Shown: positions 5,649-12,540 of the stretch, piece after piece | Layout: each line of letters starts with the position of its first letter | How positions within the stretch are numbered: the stretch's first letter is position 1 | Assembly (NCBI GenBank): GCA_002331045.1 | Contig: DCYK01000001.1 | Coordinates: 1-14,530, forward strand | Direction: 5' to 3' | Length of the DNA: 14,530 nt | Origin: Candidatus Saccharibacteria bacterium UBA2112 | GTDB taxonomy: Bacteria; Patescibacteriota; Saccharimonadia; Saccharimonadales; Saccharimonadaceae | Program-made: the position numbers and the translations under genes | The notes under the pieces: generated by a model | Databases searched by the model: none | Told to the model about the DNA's origin: nothing | What the model saw: only the letters and a program-made list of their open reading frames with translations

Positions 5649-6139
5649 TAGAAATATGCCTTGAGTAATTCCGGGTTAGTATGTGTAATTCCCTTGAACT
5701 CGTTATCTTTTGTGAAATCGAGGATACACCCCATGACAGCGGTGGTCGTTAATGCCCGAGGAACCCACTGATCGTCACCGGGCCACATCGTGTCATACGG
5801 GAGCTGGTCTAACGGAAACCACTGGGGGTTCCTCATTTCTTCGGACTCTTGCGGTTCACCCGTAAAACCTGTCGCGATGTATGCACGGCTGACGATGTCC
5901 AATTCTCCATCGAATCGAAATGCTAAATCAGCTACATGGCGAAGCATTGTTGCATCAAGTAATAACCCGCACTCTTCCTCTGTTTCTCGGATCGCGTTCA
6001 TCTCGTACGTTTCGCCATGAGCAAGCTTGCCACCGTAGCCGTTCCACCAGTTCGCTCCGAATCCACGCCTTTTCATGCCCAGCGAGACACCATTGTCCCT
6101 CACGGGGAAAACAATTGTCGTTTTCTTGTACTCGCTCAT
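5648..6139 (-). CDS. MutT/MTH1-type Nudix hydrolase (oxidised purine nucleotide sanitation)
   Basis: A 163-aa Nudix protein. The complete Nudix box runs from Gly37 to Leu59: GKLAHGE, then RETEEECGL, matching G-x5-E-x7-RE-U-x-EE-x-G-U. The MTH1 signature is clear: LGMKRRGFGANWWNGYGGKL (20-39) and the substrate-pocket region WFPLDQLPYDTMWPGDDQW (107-125), so 8-oxo-dGTP/2-OH-dATP diphosphatase activity is likely. The start is ATG 6139 (MSEYKK): a TATACT box lies 7 bases upstream and the longer version from 6172 would run through that promoter. It lies 22 bases downstream of exoA on the same strand, pairing pool cleaning with AP-site repair. The DNA directly after its stop resembles the exoA 3' end. 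Confidence 0.93.
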   Translation of the reverse strand: MSEYKKTTIVFPVRDNGVSLGMKRRGFGANWWNGYGGKLAHGETYEMNAIRETEEECGLLLDATMLRHVADLAFRFDGELDIVSRAYIATGFTGEPQESEEMRNPQWFPLDQLPYDTMWPGDDQWVPRALTTTAVMGCILDFTKDNEFKGITHTNPELLKAYF

Positions 6140-6146
6140 TGTCACT

Positions 6147-6152
6147 AGTATA
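6147..6152 (-). promoter_or_regulatory. -10 box of the Nudix gene (leaderless start)
   Basis: TATACT on the minus strand with exactly 7 bases between it and the ATG at 6139; no SD is possible. It lies in the 22-base gap after exoA. Confidence 0.6.
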
Positions 6153-6161
6153 GCGTAGTTC

Positions 6162-6956
6162 TCACAGATCAATACTCACTGGACAATGATCTGAACCCAT
6201 TTGCTTTGGGTGAATTGCAGCGTTTTTGACTTTACTGGCAATAGACTGTGAGGCGAGCCAGTAATCGATACGCCACCCGATGTTTCGCTCTCGTAGTCCA
6301 CGCCAGGCTGGCCACCACGTATAGACATCAGTAGTATCAGGGTGTTCGGCGCGGAACGTATCAACAAAACCAGCAGCGACGATGTTATCCATGCCGCTGC
6401 GTTCTTCGGTGGTAAAACCGGCATTTTTTGTGTTATCTTTTGGCCGGGCTAGGTCAATTTCGTGGTGTGCAACGTTCAGATCGCCACAGACAAGGACGGG
6501 CTTTGACTTTCCGAGTTCCTGGATGTGTTCCAGAAATGCTGGATCCCATTGTTTCTTCCGTAGTTCTAGGCGTGACAAGTCACGTTTGCTGTTGGGCGTG
6601 TATGTCGTCACCACCCAGAAATCATCGAATTCGGCCGAAATGACACGGCCTTCCCTGCCTGGATCGCCATAGCCGTCATGCGTCAGGCCATGTTTTTCAG
6701 CGATATCATCGGCAAAACCGTTCATGACTTGTAGTGGTTTGATTTTGGTAAAGATTGCTGTGCCACTATAGCCTTTTTTCTCGGCAGAATTCCAGTATTC
6801 CTCGTACTCGGGTAGGTCGATTTCGGCTTGGCCGCGCTGCGCTTTTGTTTCTTGGAGGCACAGGATATCGGGATGATGCGTGCTGATAAACTTTTGGAAT
6901 TCGCCCTTTTTTAGGACGGCGCGAATACCATTGACGTTCCAGGAATAGAGTTTCAT
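6162..6956 (-). CDS. xth: exodeoxyribonuclease III / AP endonuclease
   Basis: A 264-aa protein, the usual length for the ExoIII family. All signature motifs are present: LYSWNVNGIRA (3-13, metal-site Asn7), LCLQETKA (32-39, Glu36), TTYTPNS (117-123), the catalytic GDLNVAH (158-164, Asp159 and Asn161), GWRIDYWLAS (227-236) and MGSDHCPV (253-260, Asp256 and His257). It cleaves 5' to abasic sites and removes 3' blocking groups in base excision repair; a Mg2+-dependent cytoplasmic enzyme. The ATG overlaps the smpB stop as TAATG, so translation is probably coupled and both genes share the smpB promoter. The stop is TGA. Its 3' 36 bases recur, diverged, at 5613-5648. Confidence 0.97.
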   Translation of the reverse strand: MKLYSWNVNGIRAVLKKGEFQKFISTHHPDILCLQETKAQRGQAEIDLPEYEEYWNSAEKKGYSGTAIFTKIKPLQVMNGFADDIAEKHGLTHDGYGDPGREGRVISAEFDDFWVVTTYTPNSKRDLSRLELRKKQWDPAFLEHIQELGKSKPVLVCGDLNVAHHEIDLARPKDNTKNAGFTTEERSGMDNIVAAGFVDTFRAEHPDTTDVYTWWPAWRGLRERNIGWRIDYWLASQSIASKVKNAAIHPKQMGSDHCPVSIDL

Positions 6957-7429
6957 TATCTTGATTTTATCATTTTTTGCGCTTCACGTTCTTGATCGCG
7001 CCGTTTTATTGTTTCGCGTTTGTCGTAACGCTTTTTGCCCTTTCCGAGAGCGACAACTAGTTTGATATAGCGGCCATTGGTCAGTAGGCGCAGTGGCACG
7101 ATAGTCATTCCCTCTTTTCGCTTGACGGCTAGTGCATCTATCTGTTTGCGGTGTGCCAGCAGTTTACGGGGTTCGGTATCGATTGTTCGTGCGCCAGGTT
7201 TGCCGCGTTCGTTTAGTTTGAGGCTAAAGCTCGCGTTATTAAGCCATAGCTCGCCGTCGCGAATTGTCACGAATGAACCCTTGAGCTGAATATGACCATC
7301 GCGTGCGGCGCGAACTTCTGGTCCACTGAGGCTAAGCCCTACTGTCAGTTCATCATCCAACGCATAATCAAACCGTGCGCGACGGTTGGTGATAGCTGAT
7401 GGTTTTTTGACTAACTTTTTTTGTGCCAT
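6956..7429 (-). CDS. smpB: SsrA-binding protein SmpB
   Basis: A 157-aa SmpB. NRRARFDYALDDELTVGLSL, LSGPEVRAARDGHIQLKGSF, RKLLAHRKQID, VPLRLLTNGRYIKLVVALGK and GKKRYDKRETIKRRD follow the family order, ending in the basic C-terminal tail that enters the ribosomal mRNA channel. With tmRNA it rescues stalled ribosomes; no tmRNA gene was recognised in this window. I choose ATG 7429 (MAQKK) rather than 7438, because a TATAAT box ends 7 bases upstream of 7429 and the longer start would lie at that box. It is divergent from pyrH with 40 bases between start codons, and is the first gene of an smpB-exoA unit. Confidence 0.96.
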   Translation of the reverse strand: MAQKKLVKKPSAITNRRARFDYALDDELTVGLSLSGPEVRAARDGHIQLKGSFVTIRDGELWLNNASFSLKLNERGKPGARTIDTEPRKLLAHRKQIDALAVKRKEGMTIVPLRLLTNGRYIKLVVALGKGKKRYDKRETIKRRDQEREAQKMIKSR

Positions 7430-7436
7430 TCGTTCC

Positions 7437-7442
7437 ATTATA
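7437..7442 (-). promoter_or_regulatory. -10 box of smpB (leaderless start)
   Basis: A perfect TATAAT on the minus strand, 7 bases before the ATG at 7429. Its upstream region overlaps the pyrH promoter on the other strand, so the two RNA polymerase sites probably compete. Confidence 0.7.
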
Positions 7443-7456
7443 CGCGATAGAGATGG

Positions 7457-7462
7457 TATACT
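7457..7462 (+). promoter_or_regulatory. -10 box of pyrH (leaderless start)
   Basis: TATACT 7 bases before the ATG at 7470. A weak TTCCAT (7433-7438) lies 18 bases upstream of it and overlaps the smpB -10 box. Confidence 0.65.
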
Positions 7463-7469
7463 TGCCTAG

Positions 7470-8171
7470 ATGTACAAACGAGTTCTATTAAAACTATCAG
7501 GCGAACAATTACAGGGAAAATACGAAGGCGGTTTTGATGCCGAACTAGTGAAATGGATCGCTGAAGAAATTAAAAAAGTCAAAAATGCACAGGTGGTTGT
7601 GATGATTGGTGGCGGCAACTATGCACGTGGTGCGCAACTGACTGGCGGAGGTGTGGGGCGTGTGACAGCCGACCACATCGGTATGCTGGCAACAATGATG
7701 AATGCCTTGGCGTTGGCTGATGTGTTTAATGCGAATGGATTGTCAGCGCGGGCACTGACTAATATCAAGGCCGATCAGGTCGCCGATCAATTTACTCATC
7801 GTCGGGCACTCAGTCATTTACAAAAAGGTCGCGTGGTGATTATTGCCGGTGGAACGGGTCGCCCCTACCTGACGACTGATACGGCTGCTGTGAATCTGGC
7901 GCTCGAGCTAGACTGTGACGCGATACTAAAGGCGACAAAAGTCGATGGCGTGTATGACAAAGATCCAACAAAAAATCCTGACGCGAAAAAGTTCGAGTCG
8001 ATTTCTCTGCGTGATGCCGTGGAACAGCCAGGTATTAAGGTAATGGACAAAGCTGCAATTGCACTTGCCGAAGAGCATAACCAATCTATTGTGGTGTTTG
8101 AACTACTCAAAGAAAGCAATATTGCCCGGGTAGTTGCTGGCGAAGCGGTCGGCACAACAATCAGCGCATGA
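7470..8171 (+). CDS. pyrH: UMP kinase
   Basis: A 233-aa bacterial-type UMP kinase of the amino acid kinase fold; it phosphorylates UMP to UDP with ATP in the cytoplasm. KRVLLKLSGEQL (3-14) is the N-terminal phosphate-binding strand. IGGGNYARG and DHIGMLATMMNALAL form the UMP site, GTGRPYLTTDTAAV is the conserved central motif, and LKATKVDGVYDKDP is the nucleotide-binding segment. The C-terminal half is complete, ending TTISA before TGA. The start is ATG 7470, 7 bases after a TATACT box, with no SD. It is divergent from smpB. Codon composition is typical of the core genes here (24 of 60 bases G+C in 7561-7620). Confidence 0.98.
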   Translation: MYKRVLLKLSGEQLQGKYEGGFDAELVKWIAEEIKKVKNAQVVVMIGGGNYARGAQLTGGGVGRVTADHIGMLATMMNALALADVFNANGLSARALTNIKADQVADQFTHRRALSHLQKGRVVIIAGGTGRPYLTTDTAAVNLALELDCDAILKATKVDGVYDKDPTKNPDAKKFESISLRDAVEQPGIKVMDKAAIALAEEHNQSIVVFELLKESNIARVVAGEAVGTTISA

Positions 8172-8185
8172 GCACGTTGGCGTAA

Positions 8186-8214
8186 TTGCATTTATTATAT
8201 AAATGTGCTATAAT
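8186..8214 (+). promoter_or_regulatory. promoter of gene E
   Basis: TTGCAT (8186-8191), a 17-base spacer, consensus TATAAT (8209-8214). It starts 14 bases after the pyrH stop. The predicted start is near 8221. The leader holds a nearly ideal SD AGGAGGTG (8239-8246). Confidence 0.85.
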
Positions 8215-8252
8215 TTAAATACGGTATACTTCAACAGTAGGAGGTGACCCTG

Positions 8253-8915
8253 ATGAATGTCAGGCTCATTGTTAAAGGGGTAACGAACCCCGCCGTGTTC
8301 CTTTCCGCTTCGAGGGCAGTGGCGGCACTCGGCCTCGTCTGGGCGGTTTTGGCCAATCAGTGGATCGTCGCAGCCTACGTGCTAATGTGGGCTGCGGTCA
8401 GTGACGCATGGGATGGTCGGTTTGCCAAGACTGCTCCGCACCCGTGGAACGGACTCATGATGAATGAAGTGCCTTCGGCGCTGCTGTCATGGACCGCGCC
8501 TGGCTCGATCATCGCCTGGCTAGTACTCAATCATCCGGACGCCGATTCGGTATGGCAGTCGGGATGGCTGTGGCGCTGGGTCGGTCTTGGTGTCTTTTTC
8601 GTGTTCGGCACCCTGGTGCTGAACAGCTGGAAGAGTCCTAAGCGTCTGGAGGGCAAGCGTGGTGCCGAGTTCGACAAGGCGCTCGATGACATCGTGCGAG
8701 CAACAGTGGTCCAAGGCTGGTTCTACGGACTGATCCTGGTGTCGGTCGGTATGCAGCTGTTGTACATGGTGGACGCGGGGAAGTACGGCCGCCCTCCGAG
8801 CTGGCTCACATGGTTTGTGTTCATCGTCGTTGTTGTCATGACAGCAATTCAGGCGAAGCATCGGTGGACTGATCGGCCCGAGGTGCGCGAGAAGTACTCG
8901 GTGCGTCGGACCTGA
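8253..8915 (+). CDS. CDP-alcohol phosphatidyltransferase-like membrane protein with incomplete active site
   Basis: A 220-aa polytopic membrane protein with five or so hydrophobic segments (about 22-49, 76-92, 110-125, 152-173, 184-200). Residues 51-59 read DAWDGRFAK, matching the first half of the CDP-alcohol phosphatidyltransferase signature D-x2-D-G-x2-A-R. The second half should be G-x3-D-x3-D; after Gly67 the sequence is LMMNEVPSALL, so both metal-binding aspartates are missing or replaced by Asn71/Glu72. Function in phospholipid headgroup transfer is therefore doubtful. ATG 8253 is chosen because AGGAGG ends 8 bases upstream; a GTG at 8244 lies inside that SD. It is a single-gene unit with a consensus promoter and a strong terminator, and G+C-rich codons (38 of 60 bases in 8641-8700). 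Confidence 0.65.
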   Translation: MNVRLIVKGVTNPAVFLSASRAVAALGLVWAVLANQWIVAAYVLMWAAVSDAWDGRFAKTAPHPWNGLMMNEVPSALLSWTAPGSIIAWLVLNHPDADSVWQSGWLWRWVGLGVFFVFGTLVLNSWKSPKRLEGKRGAEFDKALDDIVRATVVQGWFYGLILVSVGMQLLYMVDAGKYGRPPSWLTWFVFIVVVVMTAIQAKHRWTDRPEVREKYSVRRT

Positions 8916-8929
8916 GGCGGAAGGAGTAA

Positions 8930-8981
8930 GGGTGTCCGGTGGTGTGCGTAAGCACACTCCGGGCACCCTGCTTTCGTTTTT
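8930..8981 (+). terminator. strong terminator of gene E
   Basis: A long stem: GGGTG/CACCC, a T-G pair, CCGG/CCGG, a small internal loop, GTGTGC/GCACAC, closed by a GTAA (GNRA) tetraloop; then TGCTTTCGTTTTT. The T-run overlaps the stop codon of the convergent glycosyltransferase. Confidence 0.92.
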
Positions 8982-10056
8982 AGAGCTTTTTGATTGCACC
9001 TAGCAAGGATTTGGCAGAGTTATCCCAACTGAATCTCTGGATGTGCCTCTGGCCTTTTTGTAGTAACTCCTCGCGACGGTGCTTGTCATCAAGAGCCGCG
9101 ATCTTGGCAGCAAAATCCTGCGGACTATCCGGATCGGCGTACAGCGCCCCCTCCCCCGCAACTTCACGAAAGATCTCCATGTCAGAAACGACAGCCGGCA
9201 CGCCTATCTGCAAGGCTTCGATAAGTGGTAAGCCAAAACCCTCGGCCTTTGAGGCACTGACCATGATGGCATTATCTGACAGAAGCTTGACGTATTCCTC
9301 GTCGCTGACACCGCCATGAAACACAACAGTTTGGTTTTCGGGAATTAGTTTCATTAGTTCAGCTTTGCGTGCTGGTGAGATACGGCTCAGTAAATGCAAC
9401 GTGCGCTTTGGTGTGATATATGCCAGCGATTGAATAAGTGTTTCGGCGTTCTTGTACGGAATAAATGCACCCATATAGATCAGGTTTCGGGGCGGTGTGT
9501 CCGATTGGGCGATCGGTTTATCGAGGAGTCCGGTAAGGTCGTGCGCGGCGTTGGACACGACCACAACAGGTTTAGTGGTTAACTTTGCCTCGAGGATCTC
9601 CCGCTTGCTTGTTTCACTAACGGTTGCGACCAGATCGGCACCACGCAGTGTCAGGCGTTGCGGAACATACGTCATATGGTACAAGCGCCATACGAGACGG
9701 ATTAGTAAAGAGTACTGTGGTGGCGGTGTGCGATGTTTATAGTACGTCAGGTCTTGGAGGTTTAATACTAATTTGAAGCGTCGCCCAACCGAACCGATGG
9801 TTTGGAGTGGTGATACGACAACGTCGGGATGATGTTTGTTGAGCCATAGCGCAGAGAGCGGCTCGCGCCATGAGGTGACTGGATGCAAGAGTATGTAATC
9901 GGCATGTTCTGGCAGGAATTTCCGTTGCGCTGTGTCTGAAATGATAAACGTGATGGCAGTCTGGCGCGCCAGCGCATTACCCAGCTCTGTCGTATAGCGG
10001 CTGATACCGTCGTGAAAATCCGTACGGATGTAGCGGGCGTCAAAGAATACTTTCAT
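8980..10056 (-). CDS. GT4-family glycosyltransferase
   Basis: A 358-aa GT-B fold enzyme. The N-terminal domain starts with FDARYIRTDFHDGISRYTTE (5-24), typical of GT4 enzymes close to the WbaZ/mannosyltransferase group. The C-terminal domain has NLIYMGAFIPYKNAETLI (191-208) and the E-x7-E nucleotide-sugar motif AEGFGLPLIEAL (271-282, Glu272 and Glu280), followed by a switch to VVSDMEIFREVAG. It transfers a hexose from a nucleotide sugar, probably to an envelope lipid or polysaccharide at the inner membrane face; donor and acceptor cannot be told. It is 4 bases downstream of the small membrane gene and is probably in one operon with it. Confidence 0.92.
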   Translation of the reverse strand: MKVFFDARYIRTDFHDGISRYTTELGNALARQTAITFIISDTAQRKFLPEHADYILLHPVTSWREPLSALWLNKHHPDVVVSPLQTIGSVGRRFKLVLNLQDLTYYKHRTPPPQYSLLIRLVWRLYHMTYVPQRLTLRGADLVATVSETSKREILEAKLTTKPVVVVSNAAHDLTGLLDKPIAQSDTPPRNLIYMGAFIPYKNAETLIQSLAYITPKRTLHLLSRISPARKAELMKLIPENQTVVFHGGVSDEEYVKLLSDNAIMVSASKAEGFGLPLIEALQIGVPAVVSDMEIFREVAGEGALYADPDSPQDFAAKIAALDDKHRREELLQKGQRHIQRFSWDNSAKSLLGAIKKL

Positions 10057-10060
10057 GAGC

Positions 10061-10333
10061 TTAGGTTTCTTTTTTGGATTTGCGACGGCTGAGATACATA
10101 AAAATGCTGAGGTACATGAGATACAGGCTCACTGCGATGATATTAGAAATGATGAAATTTTTCCAACCAATATCAATACCCGGGAATAGTTTTTGGACGT
10201 TCAGAATACGAAAAAGGTTTCCTTCGTTGTAATCTCGCGTCATCATGAGTGTATACGAAATGATCAAATGGAATGATCCAAAGGTGATGATCGTAAAGCC
10301 AAGAGCGGTGAATAGTTGTTTGAGCGTAGGCAT
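10061..10333 (-). CDS. small two-helix membrane protein
   Basis: A 90-aa protein with two hydrophobic segments, about 7-30 (FTALGFTIITFGSFHLII) and 59-84 (NFIISNIIAVSLYLMYLSIF), and a basic C-terminal end (SRRKSKKET), so both ends are probably cytoplasmic. The loop of about 28 residues contains the conserved-looking NLFRILNVQKLFPGIDIGWKN. I do not recognise the family. It is the first gene of a two-gene operon with the GT4 enzyme (gap 4 bases), which suggests a role in anchoring or in the same envelope pathway. A TATACT box lies 7 bases before the ATG and there is no SD. Confidence 0.8.
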   Translation of the reverse strand: MPTLKQLFTALGFTIITFGSFHLIISYTLMMTRDYNEGNLFRILNVQKLFPGIDIGWKNFIISNIIAVSLYLMYLSIFMYLSRRKSKKET

Positions 10334-10340
10334 TATTGAT

Positions 10341-10346
10341 AGTATA
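10341..10346 (-). promoter_or_regulatory. -10 box of the small membrane protein gene (leaderless start)
   Basis: TATACT on the minus strand, 7 bases before the ATG at 10333. Confidence 0.6.
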
Positions 10347-10361
10347 CCAAACTCTTCGTGA

Positions 10362-10367
10362 TATAAT
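10362..10367 (+). promoter_or_regulatory. -10 box of the divergent GT4 gene
   Basis: TATAAT 12 bases before the ATG at 10380, predicting a leader of only about 6 bases. Start codons of the divergent pair are 46 bases apart, so the promoters share their upstream DNA. Confidence 0.6.
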
Positions 10368-10379
10368 CGTCCTAAGTTT

Positions 10380-11561
10380 ATGCGTATTTTAATCGCAAAC
10401 GACCAACACTGGCCAATGAAAAGCGGCGTGGCAACAGCCGCACGGACAATGGCCCAGGGGTTGGCCGAAGCAGGTCATGTAGTCATGGTGGTGGCACCGT
10501 CTCAGACAGGTCGCGGCTACAAAGAGATTGACGAGAACTACGAGATTACCCGTATTCGTTCTTTTGGACTTCCCTTTCGTAAAAATTTGCGGGTTTCGGT
10601 AACGTATGATCGTGAGATGCGCCGAATTTTGGACGAATTTCAGCCAGACGTCGTTCACGTACATACGCAATTGACAGTGGGGCTTGGTATGCTCCGCGCT
10701 GCAGTGAGCCGGGATATCCCAGTGATTGCAACAAATCATGTGATGCCGGACAACATGATAAAAAATATTAAGATTTTGTCGCCGGTCTCGCGGCCGGTCA
10801 GTTATATTTTGAGTGAATACGGTACGCTGCTTTATCGTGGCGCGAAACGCATTGTTATGCCCACAGAGTCAGCGATCAGTCTGTTCAACACCGAGCGAAT
10901 CGAAGCACCGGCACTTGCGATCAGTAATGGTATCAATCTCGATCGATTTCAGCCCAAAAAACCAAGTTCGGAAATATTCACAAAGTTTCATATACCCCGT
11001 GGCAAGCCACTGATTACCTATATTGGTCGTGTTGATGAAGAAAAGCACATTCATATTTTGATTCAAGCGCTTGAGCTGCTTCGGTGGTCCGGCAAAAAAT
11101 TCCACGCAGTGATTGTGGGAGACGGCAATGCACGCGAGCGTCTGGATGAATTGATCGATACGTTACAGCTTGGTGAATACGTTACCTTCACTGGATTGGT
11201 ATCTGACGGTGACTTGGTGCAGCTCCATCGTATTGGTGATATCTATGCCATGCCCTCACCCACCGAGCTGCAATGTTTGGCAATGCTCGAGGCGATGGCG
11301 AGTGGCAAAGCGGTAGTGGCAGTTGACGCCGGTGCACTTGGTGAACTGTGCCTCACAGGCAAAAACGGTAATCTAATTCCTGTTGACGATGTTGAGGCAA
11401 TGGCGACGGCACTTGTTGATTTGCTGGATGATCCTGAGAAGCGAAAGAAATATGGCGAACGAAGTGTACAAATTGCAAAAAAGCATGATGTTCGAGTCGT
11501 GATTCCACGATTTGTGAAGCTATACAAACAAGTTATCGCAGAAAATCAACAATCGCTGTAG
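10380..11561 (+). CDS. GT4-family glycosyltransferase, similar to diacylglycerol glucosyltransferases
   Basis: A 393-aa GT-B enzyme. N-terminal domain: MRILIANDQHWPMKSGVATA (1-20), DVVHVHTQLTVGLGML and IATNHVMPDNM. C-terminal domain: ITYIGRVDEEKHIHILIQAL (212-231), VIVGDGNARERL, VTFTGLVSD and the E-x7-E motif SPTELQCLAMLEAMASG (293-309, Glu296 and Glu304). The combination of YIGRxDEEKH with SPTExQxLxxLEAMASG resembles 1,2-diacylglycerol 3-glucosyltransferases and PimB-like enzymes that make membrane glycolipids, so a glycolipid product is the best guess. It is transcribed away from the other GT4 operon. Its last 29 bases overlap the hydrolase gene on the opposite strand. The stop is TAG. Confidence 0.92.
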   Translation: MRILIANDQHWPMKSGVATAARTMAQGLAEAGHVVMVVAPSQTGRGYKEIDENYEITRIRSFGLPFRKNLRVSVTYDREMRRILDEFQPDVVHVHTQLTVGLGMLRAAVSRDIPVIATNHVMPDNMIKNIKILSPVSRPVSYILSEYGTLLYRGAKRIVMPTESAISLFNTERIEAPALAISNGINLDRFQPKKPSSEIFTKFHIPRGKPLITYIGRVDEEKHIHILIQALELLRWSGKKFHAVIVGDGNARERLDELIDTLQLGEYVTFTGLVSDGDLVQLHRIGDIYAMPSPTELQCLAMLEAMASGKAVVAVDAGALGELCLTGKNGNLIPVDDVEAMATALVDLLDDPEKRKKYGERSVQIAKKHDVRVVIPRFVKLYKQVIAENQQSL

Positions 11562-12375
11562 CAAGCTGGGTTGGCTTTTCGTAGTGCGATAAATGACCTA
11601 CTTTGGGTATAGTGATGATTTTTGCCTGCACTGTGGCTGCCGCCTTTTGTTGGTGTTTGAGCGGAGTGACGACGTCTTTTTCTCCGTTGATAATCAATAC
11701 GTCAAAGGCTTTTAGTGTGCTGCTGTATTGAGTAATCCCCGTGTTATTGATTTCTTTGTGTAGGTGCGCATACCACCCAATACTACTGATGTAATTGAGG
11801 TTGGTGAAGTGATGTTCATGAATTGCCTGCTGCAGTTTTTTGTCACGTGCTGTCATGATGAGTTTTGTGCTGAGCTTGGTGATTTTTTTACTTGTCGCAA
11901 GGCGCCGGCCAATATACGGGAGGCGATGACTGGCGATGTAATATAGTCGGCTTGCTATTACACCTAATTTTCGTGAGTCTAGAAGACTCACTGGTGAGGG
12001 CACGGGACTGACAAGGATGAGTTTGTGTGCAAAAAGCTCAGGATGCTGCTTGATTGCTTCGCATACAACAAGTGAACCCATTGAGTGGCCAATGACATGT
12101 GGAGGCTGGCTGAGGTTGAGGGATTGAATAAACGAAGCAAGTTGTTCCCCTAGCTCTGCCAAGGATAACGTGTGATGCGGGAGTGGACTGACACCAAATC
12201 CAGGTAAATCAGGGATGATTAAGCGGAATTCTTGCAGTAATGGCACCAGATACTGAAATCCTTCGTGTGATCCAGTAAAGCCATGCACAAGAATGAGTGT
12301 TGGTCTTTTATCGGTATGGTGTGTCCAGTAGGTGACTATATTACCTTGAGGTAATGTGACCGCGCGTTTTGTCAT
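11533..12375 (-). CDS. alpha/beta-hydrolase fold protein
   Basis: A 280-aa alpha/beta hydrolase. The oxyanion region is LILVHGFTGSHEGFQ (27-41). The nucleophile elbow GHSMGS places Ser98, the acid is probably Asp234 in NGEKDVVTP and the histidine is His261 in VGHLSHYEKP, so the triad is complete. A cap region (about 125-215) is basic and tyrosine-rich. There is no signal peptide, so it is probably cytoplasmic; the substrate (ester, lipid or peptide) is unknown. Neighbouring glycosyltransferases make a lipid substrate plausible, but that is only context. ATG 12375 lies 8 bases after a TATAAT box with no SD. The 3' end overlaps the GT4 gene tail to tail by 29 bases. Confidence 0.93.
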   Translation of the reverse strand: MTKRAVTLPQGNIVTYWTHHTDKRPTLILVHGFTGSHEGFQYLVPLLQEFRLIIPDLPGFGVSPLPHHTLSLAELGEQLASFIQSLNLSQPPHVIGHSMGSLVVCEAIKQHPELFAHKLILVSPVPSPVSLLDSRKLGVIASRLYYIASHRLPYIGRRLATSKKITKLSTKLIMTARDKKLQQAIHEHHFTNLNYISSIGWYAHLHKEINNTGITQYSSTLKAFDVLIINGEKDVVTPLKHQQKAAATVQAKIITIPKVGHLSHYEKPTQLATAIVDFLR

Positions 12376-12383
12376 TATTCCTT

Positions 12384-12389
12384 ATTATA
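12384..12389 (-). promoter_or_regulatory. -10 box of the hydrolase gene (leaderless start)
   Basis: TATAAT on the minus strand, 8 bases before the ATG at 12375. Confidence 0.6.
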
Positions 12390-12440
12390 GCGCAGGTCTA
12401 GTGTGGTTGTGTGTACTGCTATGTGAGATTCTCGTGAAGA

Positions 12441-12469
12441 TGGACAAAATTTAAATAATAGTTTATTGT
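12441..12469 (+). promoter_or_regulatory. probable promoter of gene F
   Basis: TGGACA (12441-12446), a 17-base A+T-rich spacer, TATTGT (12464-12469). The -10 match is modest; TATACA at 12469-12474 is an alternative without a well-placed -35. Confidence 0.45.
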
Positions 12470-12478
12470 ATACATAAG

Positions 12479-12498
12479 GTCATGCCGCGAGGTATGAC
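12479..12498 (+). promoter_or_regulatory. 5'-terminal leader hairpin of gene F
   Basis: GTCATGCC (12479-12486) pairs with GGTATGAC (12491-12498), 8 bp with one G-T pair, closed by a GCGA (GNRA) tetraloop. The predicted transcript start (near 12476) is at its base. A 42-base spacer with the SD AAAGGAGTG follows. Confidence 0.6.
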
Positions 12499-12540
12499 TT
12501 GCTGTTTAAATAGACAAACCAACAACTCCAAAGGAGTGAC

